A DNA stretch of 64,000 nucleotides from Austropuccinia psidii. Its lineage: Eukaryota > Basidiomycota > Pucciniomycetes > Pucciniales > Sphaerophragmiaceae. Numbering within the stretch: position 1 is the stretch's first letter; each line of letters opens with the position of its first letter. The notes beneath the pieces were generated by a model. That model was not told the origin of the DNA. It worked only from the letters and a program-made list of their open reading frames with translations, and did no database searches. Position numbers and translations under genes: made by a program. This document shows, piece by piece, positions 1 to 9,930 of this stretch. The DNA lies in assembly GCA_023105745.1 (NCBI GenBank), contig JALGQZ010000001.1, positions 48,793,662 to 48,857,661 of the forward strand, given 5' to 3'.

Positions 1-391
1 AATGATAATGGAGTCTTTCTAGAGCCCAGACTAGGAATAGACATTCTATCTGGGTGGCCCAATACCTGGCTTCTGAATCTTTCAGCTGCCTAGAGATGTA
101 AAATATTACTCCCTCTCTTGGTTCACCATCCACAATTTGCCTTTGGTGAAGGGCTGCTCCTAAGCCTTGGCTACATGCTGCATCTATGTATAACCTGAAT
201 GGTAGTTTAAAATCAGGAAAGATGAGAACAGGTCCATTTGTGAGTTCATATTTGATCCTCTCATATGCATCCCTTCTTTCCTTGTTAATTTCAAAAACTA
301 CATCTTTGGAATATGATTTGTATAAACTACTAGTTATGTGGGCAAAACTTTTGATGTGGTTTCTATAGTAACGAGCAAACCCAGGGAAAGA
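1..391 (-). pseudogene. A2 RT thumb and RNase H start
   Basis: Below the stop at 392-394 the minus-strand frame continues open to the window edge. It reads as the RT thumb segment (GFARYYRN-like) followed by the N-terminal half of RNase H. The first RNase H acidic residue lies in [16 protein letters not shown] near 130-180, and the TECLFLVWALE-like segment near 10-50 carries the second. The rest of RNase H and the integrase lie outside the window. Relative to copy A1, the Gln codon at 392-394 has become TAA. Confidence 0.8.
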
Positions 392-1159
392 TTACATCTC
401 TTTGATGTTTCTTGGTACTTTCTTTTGCAGTACTGCTGCTACTTCGTTCTGGTCAATTTCCAGACTAAGGCCTGAGACTTTAGGTCCTAGAGCTAGTAGC
501 TCTTGTTGGCAAAAATTGCACCTTTTAATTGAAATTTTCAGATTTATGGGTGTGCATTTACTTAGTACTCTGTCTATATATTGCACATGGTCTTCCCATG
601 TCTCTGAGTATATAATGATATCATCAATATATACTACAATCCAGCCTTCCAGTATTTCTTCTTGGAATGGTGTGTCCATCATCCTTTGGAAATGGGTTGG
701 TGCATTTTTGATGCCAAAGGGCATCCTGGTATACTCATGTATTCCCATATGGCATATGATTCTGAGTAGTTTCATGGAGTTTGGTTTAACTCCATTCTGG
801 TGGAAGCCTTTCATACAATCCATTTTGCTTTTGTATGTGGCTTTTTCAAGTTTGTGTAATGCATGAGGTATCCTGGGTATAGGGTACCTGTCAGCTTTGG
901 TGTAGTTATTCAGAGCTCTGAAATCTCCAAACAGCCTAGACTTGCCATCATGCCAGGTGATTAGGACAGGAGTGGTAATTTCCACTATTTCATTGTGTCC
1001 AATCTTTCTGATGACATCCATGTTCAGGAGCTCATTGATATGTTTTTCAATTTCCTTCCTGGTTTCCAGACTTCCTGGGTAAGGGGGTCTCCTGAGAATG
1101 GGTGGATAAGGTCCTTCCACATCCAGATATAGTTCTATATCATGGTCTCTGACCTTGTC
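392..1159 (-). pseudogene. A2 reverse transcriptase
   Basis: This is the reverse transcriptase core of copy A2. Visible landmarks are the N-terminal PYPPILRRPPYP segment (about 1090-1120), [20 protein letters not shown] (about 870-930), the first catalytic Asp in [10 protein letters not shown] (about 800-830), [16 protein letters not shown] (about 670-720) and an intact YIDD box (620-631). In this one respect it is healthier than copy A1, whose box reads YIDY. The frame is the same as the upstream gag-protease frame and is separated from it only by a stop at 1160-1162. Another stop at 392-394 precedes the thumb. Confidence 0.88.
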
Positions 1160-2249
1160 TCATGGTCCTTCACCAATGGAAAATGCTGGTCTATTCTTTT
1201 GCAGCATTTTTAGTAAACTTAGTTTTTGTTTACTGGTGAGGGTAGTGCTAAACTTTCCCTCTCTTAATTCATTTGGTAGGTCTTCCAGTGGATCTTGGGC
1301 AGATACTTGGTATATATCAAGTGAAAATTTCTTTTCCTTGTTGGTACCAATGGTAATGTGCCTGTTTTTACAGTTGCAAATGTCAATGCCATACATGCTC
1401 TGGTAATCTGTCCCTAGCAAGAACCCTTGGATGTGGGAATAATAAAGAATTACAAACTCTGGATTGAGTCTGATATTACCCTTCCTGTGGTGTATAATTA
1501 TCTCTTTGATAATTGTCCCAATCAAAGTCATCTTCCCTGAAGCACTTTTGAAGTTCTTTGCCTTGGTGGGCAAGAGCTGGTTTTTCCAATTTGGGAAGTG
1601 GGTATCCAGATAATTTCTGTCCACTATGGAGAAGTTTGCTCCACTGTAAATGATCAATGGATGTTGATCATTGTCAATACAAACAGTCACTTTTTTGGCT
1701 GTTCCATGTATGTATGCCATTCCTTTGGTTGGTGTGACTAGGAATGTTTTTGCATCTTGTGTGTGTTTGCACAAGTTTTTGTTGGCAGTGTCTTGTGGCA
1801 TTCTTGCTTCTAACTGTATGGCCTGGATTCCTAGTGGGGTTTCCTTTTGGTAATCCACGAGAAATTCTTGTCTTGGGTCTTTCTCATCATCAGATTGTTC
1901 TCTGATGGCTTCACCCATAGAGTATGAGTCAGAATCCTCTGTTGGGGATTCCTCCTCTGGGACTTTCTCAATGGCATAGACTTTTTTCTTTGCCTTTGGA
2001 CAGTTGTTAGCATATTGGTCTGTTCAGCCACAGTTGTGACAAGAATATTTATTCTTTGCCACTTCTGCCACTCTTTCTCTGGGTTTGTCTTTAAGCTCCA
2101 CCCTGAAAGCTTTTTTCTCTTTGAAACCACTGCTTTTATATGGGGTTTATTTCCCTATATGAGTTCTTTCCCTTACATCTTGTAAGGTATTTACAATTTC
2201 ATCTAGAGTGCAATTGTGGTTGCATCTGCATTTCACTGAACTCTCTAGT
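1160..2249 (-). pseudogene. A2 gag C-terminus, zinc knuckle and aspartic protease
   Basis: From 2249 downward the minus strand reads the end of gag, then a CCHC zinc knuckle around 2000-2040, an acidic linker and the retropepsin. The knuckle is damaged: a TGA lies between its second Cys and the His position, and the His codon reads Gln. In the protease the usual DSGA box is altered near 1645-1655 (reads YSGAN), so the catalytic Asp appears lost. The downstream segment GTDYQSMYGIDI and the linker to RT are well preserved. A 99-codon open frame over 1831-2130 is a frame shadow, because the native frame is the one ending at 1160. Confidence 0.82.
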
Positions 2250-3265
2250 TGTGAGCCTCAGAGGTATTTTCATATACTCAAAAGACCACAAAAGATAAAT
2301 TAAGATACAAATGTAAATAAAATAAATTTATTTATATTATAAAAATGAAAATTGAAATATAAATACAAATTTATATTTAAAAATCAAAATTTAATTACAA
2401 TTTAAAAATAAAATTTCAATAAAATTTAAAATTATGAAATTATATTTTTGCTTGTAAAAATTAAGTAAAAATGAATTTTTAATGAAAATTGTGAAATTAA
2501 AATATTTTTGGTAAAAAGTTATATAAAATATATTATAACTTTTTATCCAATAAATAAACATAAAGAAAAAATCACACCATTGCATTCCTTATAAAAAATT
2601 AGGTGGGGTCACCTCTGAGTAAAATGTTTGTAACTCAACTCTAAATAAGCTTAATATTACGTTTTTAGTATTTTGAATACAAAAATTGAAAATCCTCAAA
2701 AATTTAATTTAATTCACACCACATGTGGTGTTAAACATCAATTTTTGTGTTAAAATTGAGGTGTTGTGTTTAGCTTAGAAGTTATGAGGAATTGAAGTAT
2801 TTTCAATTGAATTCAATTGAAATGTCAAAATGCGCGCATGTATTACATAAGTGAACTTTGACTTACATATGAGGTATCAATTATTACTGTATTGTACTGT
2901 ACAATTCAATTGAAATACATATTCAAATTATAAGTATAAGACATGATGAGGAATTAAAGGAAAAAATAAATTGGAAAGATTAAAATGGGGGGAAAAAGGA
3001 ACTCTAGCTCTAAGGGGGAGCCAGACCCCCAAAATTCTTGCTGAAAGGCATGTGGTTTCAAAATTCACACAAAGGTTAATCACTTTTGGCCTGGAATTGA
3101 GCTACAGGGTCCATGAACTCAATTGATGATGAGGTTTTGATACCAACTGGGGTAGTTTTAGCTGTTGCCAAGAGGGTAAAACTACCCTTTAGATAGAAAA
3201 ATCATAGTAAAAACAGTTTTAACTGGTTTCTATGTTTCTTACACACATTCTGACGTGTTTTGAAG
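2250..3265 (+). repeat. Repeat B fragment (LTR-like, D-related tip)
   Basis: This segment starts TGTGAGCC at 2250 exactly where the A2 gag is interrupted. It matches, in reverse complement, about 61690-62683. Its first 45 bp resemble the start of D LTRs (gtgagcc, then a ggtat segment, then a ccaca segment), but the interior differs. It is very A+T-rich at 2280-2580 and contains a perfect 16-bp palindrome (2716-2731). The right edge is a diffuse junction near 3255-3270, where family A LTR sequence begins, so only about 1.0 of about 1.76 kb is present. No coding potential is visible. Confidence 0.7.
2716..2731. promoter_or_regulatory. Conserved 16-bp palindrome in repeat B
   Basis: ACACCACATGTGGTGT is a perfect palindrome with a CACATGTG core. 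The identical 16-mer occurs at 62226-62241 in the other B copy, although the flanks have diverged. A protein-binding site in an LTR-like promoter is a reasonable inference, but it is untested. Confidence 0.45.
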
Positions 3266-4544
3266 GCTCTCACCATAGGACAAGAAATAACAAAGTTATT
3301 CCTGCTCAAAGTTATTGCTGAGCATAAACCTTAATTTTCACCTCTCATCTAAAATCTAGAAGGAGAGGCTTACCCCATCAAATGGGTACTCAAAATAAAT
3401 CTCTAAGCCAGGGCTATCCAATTGTACCAGCCAAACTGAGCTAGAACCAATATTACTGGAGTTATGGTCAATTTCAGGCCAAATAAGGGTGAACAAAACA
3501 TTCACCTCCCATCTAACTTCTACAGTTTTAGTGTGAGATACTTGAAGTGGGGCCTTTTTGGAAAAAGCACAATCAGGGATATCTTATGGTGTCATCCATT
3601 TCCCCATAGCTCAACTAGAACAAAAGTTATGGGACAAATAAGCTCAATACAGCTTTTTGCGTATACCACGCAAAGGTACAAAAATCTTGTACATGGGATA
3701 ACTTCGCCATATTTAATGATACCCATATCAAATGAGGTACCATTGTGTAGCGCTCATACAGGGCTACACACTTAACCAATTTTGAGGTTGATATCTCAAT
3801 AATCAACAAAGTTATGGCTTTTTTAAGGTCAGATTCCCATCTGCTGTCATATACAGCCTTACCATGGGATAATATCCCATAACCATGAATATGAGGTGTC
3901 AAATAGATGAAGAAGCTTGTTTTTAATTCAATACCTCATATTTCAGTCAATACTGGGGTCCCATACAGGTTCTGTACAGCATTTTACACGTCATACATGT
4001 CAGAATCAGGCTGTGAGGTCCCCAGATGAAATTTTTCACCCAGTATTGGTGAAAACTGCCCAGATGTGGTTTCAAAACCACATCTGAGCCCAATACAGGT
4101 TATACAGGCTGTTTGCAAACCGCAAGCCAGTACTAGAGAGTGAAAAATCTTCACTTGCTCTACGTGGAAAGGTCTAGCACCCTTTCCACCCCATTTCAGG
4201 ATAAAAAGGAGGCTTTTCACGGCCAGAATTGTTTCCTCATCCTGCTCTTCAATAACCTATGTAGTAAACTGTCAAAAACAATTTTACTTTAGGTTAATAA
4301 TCAGGTATAATTCTAAATCTTAATTATTGTAGTATTTTATTATTGTAACCCAACAGATAAAGCTGCACCCAGGGCTTTCAACAGCAATCACCACCACTAT
4401 ATCATATATAGTAAAGCCCTTTTAGTTTCAAATTAAATTATCTTAAACCCTTATAAATCTTTTTAAGCTATTTTTACCGTGTCACAAACCTAGTTTAAGT
4501 TGTATTTAGCCTATTTACACCTTTATCATAGTTTCATCCTGACA
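3266..4544 (+). repeat. 5' LTR of A1, 5'-truncated
   Basis: It aligns with 11503-12773 of the 3' LTR and ends in the same CATCCTGACA. The first roughly 170 bp of the LTR, including its TGTCAG tip, are absent and replaced by repeat B sequence. Open frames of about 100 codons on both strands (for example 3464-3775) recur in the 3' LTR but are not retroviral genes. I treat them as chance frames in a duplicated LTR. Confidence 0.88.
4200..4209 (+). promoter_or_regulatory. Putative TATA-like element of family A LTR
   Basis: GATAAAAAGG lies about 345 bp before the LTR end. It is kept in the 3' LTR (12429-12438), and related forms occur in the A-like LTRs near 41570 and 52470, always followed by a pyrimidine-rich AGGCTTYTC stretch. 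A core promoter is inferred from position and conservation only. Confidence 0.4.
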
Positions 4545-4547
4545 TTT

Positions 4548-4563
4548 TGGGGGCCTGGCCGTG
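4548..4563 (+). other. Primer binding site of A1 (tRNA-Pro type)
   Basis: Three bases after the LTR end the sequence reads TGGGGGCCTGGCCGTG. TGG is the complement of a tRNA CCA end, and the TGGGGGC start is characteristic of proline-tRNA primers (as in the MLV PBS). The D family has the same 13-mer next to its 5' LTR (35431-35441, minus). Confidence 0.65.
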
Positions 4564-4588
4564 TTTTAAACTTCTTTGGACCTTACAG

Positions 4589-4641
4589 GTAAGTTTTTTC
4601 TCTTATTTTTTATTTTCTGACATTTGTTTTATATTTTTTAG
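4589..4641 (+). other. Putative 53-nt leader intron of A1
   Basis: An ideal fungal 5' splice site CAG/GTAAGT lies at 4586-4594. A CTGAC branch-like motif is at 4617-4621, and the region ends in a pyrimidine-rich ATATTTTTTAG at 4641. Length and motif spacing fit rust introns. It sits between the PBS and the first gag codon, so splicing would shorten the leader without changing protein. Confidence 0.45.
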
Positions 4642-5122
4642 GCGTAATTCCTTTAAAAAAATATATTTTATATATATTTCACTTTATTACTCATATTATA
4701 AGAGTACTTACCACGTGGTTAATACCCACTGGAACCTTTATTTTTGGCGTGTTTACATATAAAAACACATAAGCCATCAATAAGTCCTGTATTCTTGATT
4801 GAAAAAGGACACCTCTCACTGAGAAACCATCAGTTGAGGCGTGGTTAAGTGTATTGTTAACTCAATTACACTTATACAGAGCCACTTATTCAGATTACAC
4901 TTGAAAACCACAAGTGTATCTGTGGGATACTGGCACACAAACAGTGTGACAGGGTACCAAAAGCTGTAATTCTGACATGGAATTGTTGATTCAATTACAC
5001 TGTCATTATACAGGGCATATTGTAGTAACATACAAGCCCAGAGCCCAATCTTAGACATGCAAAACCAGCATTTTTTGAGAAGTCTTAACTGACATAAGCC
5101 CTCTTTTTCCTGCCTTGATTCA

Positions 5123-5470
5123 GTGGAAGAAAGTTACATTCCACTTGAGACCCAGTCACAGGCCAACACACCAGTGACACCCTCAAAACCAGAGGGCAGA
5201 AAGGGCAAAGGAAAGAGGCACAGTGAAGGTCTCATCATAGCCAAGAAGTGGACTCCAATAGCCACTCAGAGGAGTAGAAAACCACAAAACTCTGCATCAA
5301 TAAAAGGTAAACCAACCTTAACCACTTGTACAGGAAAAATTACAATTATTAACCCAGTTGTAACCTCCAAAGGCAAACTGCCCAAATCAGAAGATAACAA
5401 ATTTGTACAAGGCACAGTCAAAGGTAAATACCCTAAGAACATAAAGTTTCTGACTGCTTGTAAATGTTGA
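5123..5470 (+). pseudogene. A1 gag-region N-terminal ORF (115 codons)
   Basis: This is the first sizeable open frame after the leader. The product is basic and low-complexity (rich in Lys, Thr, Pro, with GRKGKGKRH near its middle) and has no recognisable domain. It shares the frame (position 2 modulo 3) of the main gag-pol frame but ends at a TGA (5468-5470). The next open frame begins two bases later in another phase. It is probably the 5' part of the gag polyprotein, broken from the rest by a frameshift or nonsense change. It could instead be a separate short upstream ORF. Confidence 0.55.
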
Positions 5471-5471
5471 T

Positions 5472-6305
5472 ATGTCCCCTGTATACCTCAAAGACCTTGG
5501 CTTCCAAAAGAACCAGCCAGAGGACAGAAAATGCTTGTCCAGAACCAGAAGACCTGGAAGAGGACACCTTGGACACAGTGGTGGATGGCAAAACAATGAG
5601 GGAGATAATATAAACCCTTCCATTCACACTACAATTCAACAGAAACCTCAAACCAGAGGACTGGAAGGATATGGATCAAGTTTTTCAGCTCCACCAACTC
5701 CTCAAAGATTTATTCCAATGGAGCATGGACAACAAGAGGTTCAACCTGGCAAGTCACTGGAAAGAACTTGGAGCAAGTTGCCAGAAGATCTGTTTCAAAG
5801 AGATAGACTTCAAGGACCTTATGGTAATCACCAAAGGTCGAAATCCTACCAGGAAGTTCAGACTCCTGGAGGCAAGGGCACAGAGGATAAGGGAGAACCA
5901 AGACACTATCCAAGCTATAGAAGAACAGTTAGCCCAGACAGGGACTACTCAGATTCCTTCAGGCTCACAAGGAGCAGGCCAAATCAGCTCTCCAGTGGCT
6001 TCGCACCATTCAGAAACCAGCAGATCAGTGGCCAAGAGTCACCATTCTTCACAATTCCAGGAAGTTTCCAGGAGAAGACAAGGAAAGAAGGGCAAGAACA
6101 AAGCCTCCTTCAACCAGAGGAGGAAAGAGTCAGACCCCATGATCCAGAAGCTGTTAGATTTGGTGAAAGAAGTACACAAGAACCAGAAGTAGTTGTAAAC
6201 AACTCTAGAATAAGTAGTCCTAGTAATAGAAAGATTACCCCCACTCAGACTGAAAATAACATTGTCACATCTGAGAGTAACATCAACAGTGATACACTGT
6301 GGTTA
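5472..6305 (+). pseudogene. A1 gag middle segment, frame 0
   Basis: This is an open frame of 300 codons (to 6374), of which about the first 278 appear native. The protein is hydrophilic and Pro/Arg/Gln/Ser-rich with no known fold, and leads into the segment SRISSPSNRKITPTQTENN (about 6208-6265). At about 6305 a single-base loss moves the reading into frame 2, which continues with a coiled-coil-like stretch (FAEIKAGQERMRK) into the gag capsid frame. It overlaps a second open frame at 5671-6192, see that entry. The tail past 6305 is out-of-frame shadow. Confidence 0.6.
5671..6192 (+). CDS. Overlapping +1-frame ORF inside A1 gag region (173 aa)
   Basis: A complete 173-codon frame lies wholly inside the 5472-6374 frame. 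The N-terminal 60 residues look like a folded helical domain (MDQVFQLHQLLKDLFQWSMD, then many aromatic and hydrophobic residues). The middle is a charged helix (RAQRIRENQDTIQAIEEQL), then a Ser/His-rich linker, and the C-terminus is KESDPMIQKLLDLVKEVHKN, an amphipathic helix. From memory, proteins of this type recur among predicted rust proteins, which argues that this frame is maintained. Its composition looks more protein-like than the overlapping frame. The function is unknown; an accessory or alternative gag product is possible. Confidence 0.5.
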   Translation: MDQVFQLHQLLKDLFQWSMDNKRFNLASHWKELGASCQKICFKEIDFKDLMVITKGRNPTRKFRLLEARAQRIRENQDTIQAIEEQLAQTGTTQIPSGSQGAGQISSPVASHHSETSRSVAKSHHSSQFQEVSRRRQGKKGKNKASFNQRRKESDPMIQKLLDLVKEVHKNQK

Positions 6306-7906
6306 AAATGTCCCAATATGCTGATCAATCTGCAAAGCAGTTTGCAGAAATTAAAGCTGGCCAAGAGAGGATGAGAAAAACTCAAGCCTCCTTGTAACAG
6401 ATAGTTAAGAATCTTCAAGAAGGACATGCTCAACTGAGCAAAGCCTCTGAAGAAACCAACAAAAGACTGAATATAGTCTTTGAAGAACAACACCACAGCA
6501 AAAGGGACAGGGATTGTCCGGACCAAGACATAAACAAATTGTTTAATGTCTACCATAACTTGAAGCCCCAGCCACAAGGCCAAGTTATGGAGAATCCATA
6601 TCAACCAGATGCCATGTTGATAAATAAGGCAAGATCTCCATCACAATACCAGGATGGAGATGGAATTTCTTATTCAGAGAAGGAATCCCTGAAACAGCTT
6701 CCTGAGGCCTCAAGCTGGCCCAAATTCTCTGGATCAGGAGAATATGATAATATGGAGCTCATAGATTATATTGATGGACTCTTCATTGATGTACCAAGCA
6801 TACCAGACTACTGGATTACTGCTAGATTGAATACTGCATTTAAAGGCCATGCTAGTATATGGTACACAGAAATGAAAGAAATCCATGGCAGAAGAAACTG
6901 GCCATGGGGGAAGAGTCAAATCATCCAAAAGTACAGTAATGGAACTTGGATATGGCAGAAGACAATGTCATTTGAAAATGACAAATACTCAGTGGACAAA
7001 GATCCATATGAGTGGTGTCTTAGACAGTCTAAAAGACTTAAAGCCATTGATCCTCAGATGAAAATCCAAATGAGGAATCACAAGCTTCTGACACAACTTC
7101 CAGGAGAACTAGAGCATGCAGTGAAATGCAGATGCAACCAAAATTTCACTCTAGATGACATTGCCAACACCTTAAAAGACATAAGTAAAAGTACTAATAT
7201 AGGGAAATTCACCCCACAGAAGAGCATTAGTTTCAAAGAGAAACAACCTTTCAGGGTAGAGTTTAAAGACAAACCCAAAGAACGAGTGGCGGAAGTGGCA
7301 AAAAAGAGGAATTCTTGTCACAATTGTGGTTCAACAGACCACTATGCCAACAACTGTGCAAAGGCAAAGAAAAAAGTCTATGCCATTGAGAAAGTCCCAG
7401 AGGAAGAATCCCCAACAGAGGATTATGAATCAGACTCCATGGGTGATGCCATCAGAGAACCATCTGATGATGATCAAGACCCAAGAGAGGAATTTCTAAT
7501 GGAATACCAAGAGGAAACCCCACTAGATATCCAGGACATACAGTTGGAAGCAGGCATGCCACAGGACACTGCTAACAAGAACTTGTGCAAACACACACCA
7601 GATGCACAAACATTCCTGGTTACACCAACCAAAGGAATGGCATATATACATGGGACAGCCACAAAAATGACTGTTTGTATTGACAATGCTCAGCATCCAC
7701 TGATCATTGATAGTGGAGCACACTGCTCCACAGTGGCCAGAAATTATCTGGATACCCACTTCCCAAACTGGGAAAAACAGCCCTTTCCCACTAAGGCAAA
7801 GAACTTTAAAAAAGCATCAGGGAAGATGACTTCCATTGGATAAATTATCAAAGAGATAATTATACCCCACAGGAAGGGTAATATCAGACTCAACCCAGAG
7901 TTTTTA
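6306..7906 (+). pseudogene. A1 gag capsid, zinc knuckle and aspartic protease
   Basis: Read in frame 2. After a nonsense TAA at 6395-6397 comes a charged helical stretch (EETNKRLNIVFEEQHH), then the Retrotrans_gag-like capsid beginning SWPKFSGSGEYDNMELIDYI (about 6714-6775). The CCHC zinc knuckle CHNCGSTDHYANNC is at 7316-7357 and is intact. A long acidic linker follows (about 7380-7560), then the retropepsin with catalytic DSGA at 7709-7720. The frame is stopped by one TAA (7841-7843) and resumes in the same phase. The protease is followed in frame by [14 protein letters not shown] (about 7937-7985), which connects to RT. Gag, protease and pol therefore form one continuous polyprotein frame, as is usual in these rust Gypsy elements. 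Confidence 0.85.
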
Positions 7907-9930
7907 GTGCTTGATGATGCCCACATCCAAGGGTTTTTACTGGGCACAGATTACCAGAGGATGTATGGCATAGACATTTACAACAGTAAAAATAGGCACA
8001 TCATCATTGGTACTAACAAGAAAAAGAAATTTTCACTTGATATATACCAGATATCATCTCAAGACCCATTAGAAGAAATTCTGAAGGAATTCAGAGTGGG
8101 ACAGTTTAGCACTACCCTCACCAGTAAACAAAAGCTAAGTTTACTGAAGATGCTGAGAAAGAACAGACCAGCATTTGCCATTGGTGAAGAACCATTAGGC
8201 AAGATCAAAGGCCATGTTATAGAACTATATCTGGGTGTGGAAAGGCCTTATCCACCCATGCTTAGGAGACCTCCTTATCCAGAAAGCCTTGAAACCAGGA
8301 AAGAAATTGAGAAACATATCAATGAACTCCTGGACATGGATGTCATCAGGAAGATTGGACACAATGAGCCAGTGGAAATCACCACCCCTGTCCTAATTAC
8401 CTGGCATGATGTCAAGTCTAGACTGTGTGGAGATTTCAGAGCTCTGAATAACTACACAAAGGCAGACAGGTACCCTATAACCAGGATACCTCATGCCTTG
8501 GACAAACTGGCAAAAGCCAAATATATAACTAAAATGGATTGTATGAAAGGCTTCTACCAAAATGGAGTTAAACCAAACTCCATGAAATTACTCATAATTA
8601 TATGCCATATGGGCATATATGAGTATACTAGGATGCCATTTGGCATCAAAAATGCACCAACCCATTTCCAAAGGATGATGGACACACCATTCCAAGAAGA
8701 AATACTAGAAGGCTGGATTGTAGTATATATTGATTATATCATGATTTACTCAGAGGCATGGGAAGACCATGTGCAATACATAGACAGAGTACTAAGTAAA
8801 TGCACACTCATAAATCTCAAAATTTCACCTAAAGAGTGCAATTTTGGCCAACAAGAGTTACTGGCTCTAGGACATAAAGTCTCAGGTTCTAGTCTTGCAA
8901 TTGACCAGAATAAAGTAGCAGCAGTACTGCAAAAGCCAGTACCAAAAACCATCAAAGAGATGCAATCTTTTCTTGGGTTTGCTAGCTACTATAGGAACCA
9001 CATCAAACACTTTGCATACAAAACTAGTAGTTTACACAAGTTATGTTCAAAAGATGTAGTTTTTGAAATAACCAAGGAAAGGAGGGATGCATATGAGAGG
9101 ATCAAATATGAACTCACAAATGCACCTGTGGTCATCTTACCTGACTTTGAACTACCATTCAAGTTATATATAGATGCAGCATGCAGTCAAGGCCTAGGAG
9201 CAGCCCTTCACCAAAGACAAATTGTGGATGGTGAACCAAGAGAGGGTGTAATATGTTACATCTCTAGGCAACTGAAAGATTCAGAAGCCAGGTATGGGGC
9301 CACCCAGACTGAATGTCTATGTCTAGTCTGGGCTCTAGAGATACTCCATTATTATTTGGAGGGTGCAGTCTTTGAAGTCTACACAGACTGCACAGCCTTG
9401 AAGTCTTTAGTAAACATGAAGACTACAAATAGACACATGCTGAGATGGCAAATAGCTATCCAGGAGTATAGAGGCAACATGACCATCATATACAAGAAAG
9501 GTAAAATCCATACCAACGCAGATGGCCTTAGCAGATGGCCACTGGAGAATTTTAAAAGCAATCCAGCTTATGACCCTGAAGTAGCAGCCAAAATCCCTAT
9601 CCATTTCATGGAAGTAGGTAGGAGGAAGAACTTCAGATTTTCTGAATGGGCACCAGAAAGTGGTACCCTTGACAGTGGAAACACTGATTCAGAGGGAACA
9701 GAAACTCCCATGTTGGGGATAAGCTCCTCTGAACTGCACAATGAATTTTTTAGTGCAGTACTAAAGTCTTATGCCAAACACAAACAGTGTGGCATACTAC
9801 CACAACTCCTTCAACAAAAGTACAGGAGTCCAGAAATGGAATCCAAGCTGGAAGAACCTTGGTTGAAGGCCTATAAGGATCACAAGTTCTTCCTTATAGA
9901 TGGCCTGCTGTACCGCAGAGATAAACACAC
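7907..9930 (+). pseudogene. A1 reverse transcriptase and RNase H
   Basis: Continues in frame 2 with no stop until 10100. RT motifs are [12 protein letters not shown] (about 8246-8282), [18 protein letters not shown] (about 8426-8480), the first Asp in KMDCMKGF (about 8531), [17 protein letters not shown] (about 8633-8683) and the YxDD box at 8726-8737, which here reads YIDY. The second catalytic Asp is therefore lost and RT activity is unlikely. RNase H follows with its four acidic positions visible: YIDAAC (about 9170), [11 protein letters not shown] (about 9310), VYTDCTAL (about 9378) and [10 protein letters not shown] (about 9515-9545). Confidence 0.9.

Larger units (their letters stand above)
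1..2249 (-). mobile_element. Family A Ty3/Gypsy retrotransposon, partial copy A2
   Basis: This is the internal region of a second family A element read on the minus strand: gag C-terminus, zinc knuckle, protease, RT and the start of RNase H, in that order from 2249 down to 1. It matches the plus-strand element at 3266-12773 nearly codon for codon. The left part runs off the window. The right part stops inside gag at 2249, where the TGTGAGCC tip of repeat B begins, so the gag N-terminus and the 5' LTR are missing. Most of it stays in one frame, broken by single stop codons (392-394, 1160-1162 and about 2022-2024), which indicates modest age. Confidence 0.9.

Noticed and set aside
402..866. 154-codon plus-strand frame opposite A2 RT
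   Set aside because: Antisense shadow of a well-recognised RT.
1831..2130. 99-codon minus-strand frame over the A2 zinc-knuckle region
   Set aside because: It is out of phase with the native gag-protease frame, which can be followed through the knuckle in the frame ending at 1160.
3464..3775. About 100-codon frames in the A LTRs (also 11693-12031 and the minus frames 3627-3902, 11856-12131)
   Set aside because: They recur only because the LTR is duplicated; they differ by frame-neutral and non-neutral changes alike and have no domain.
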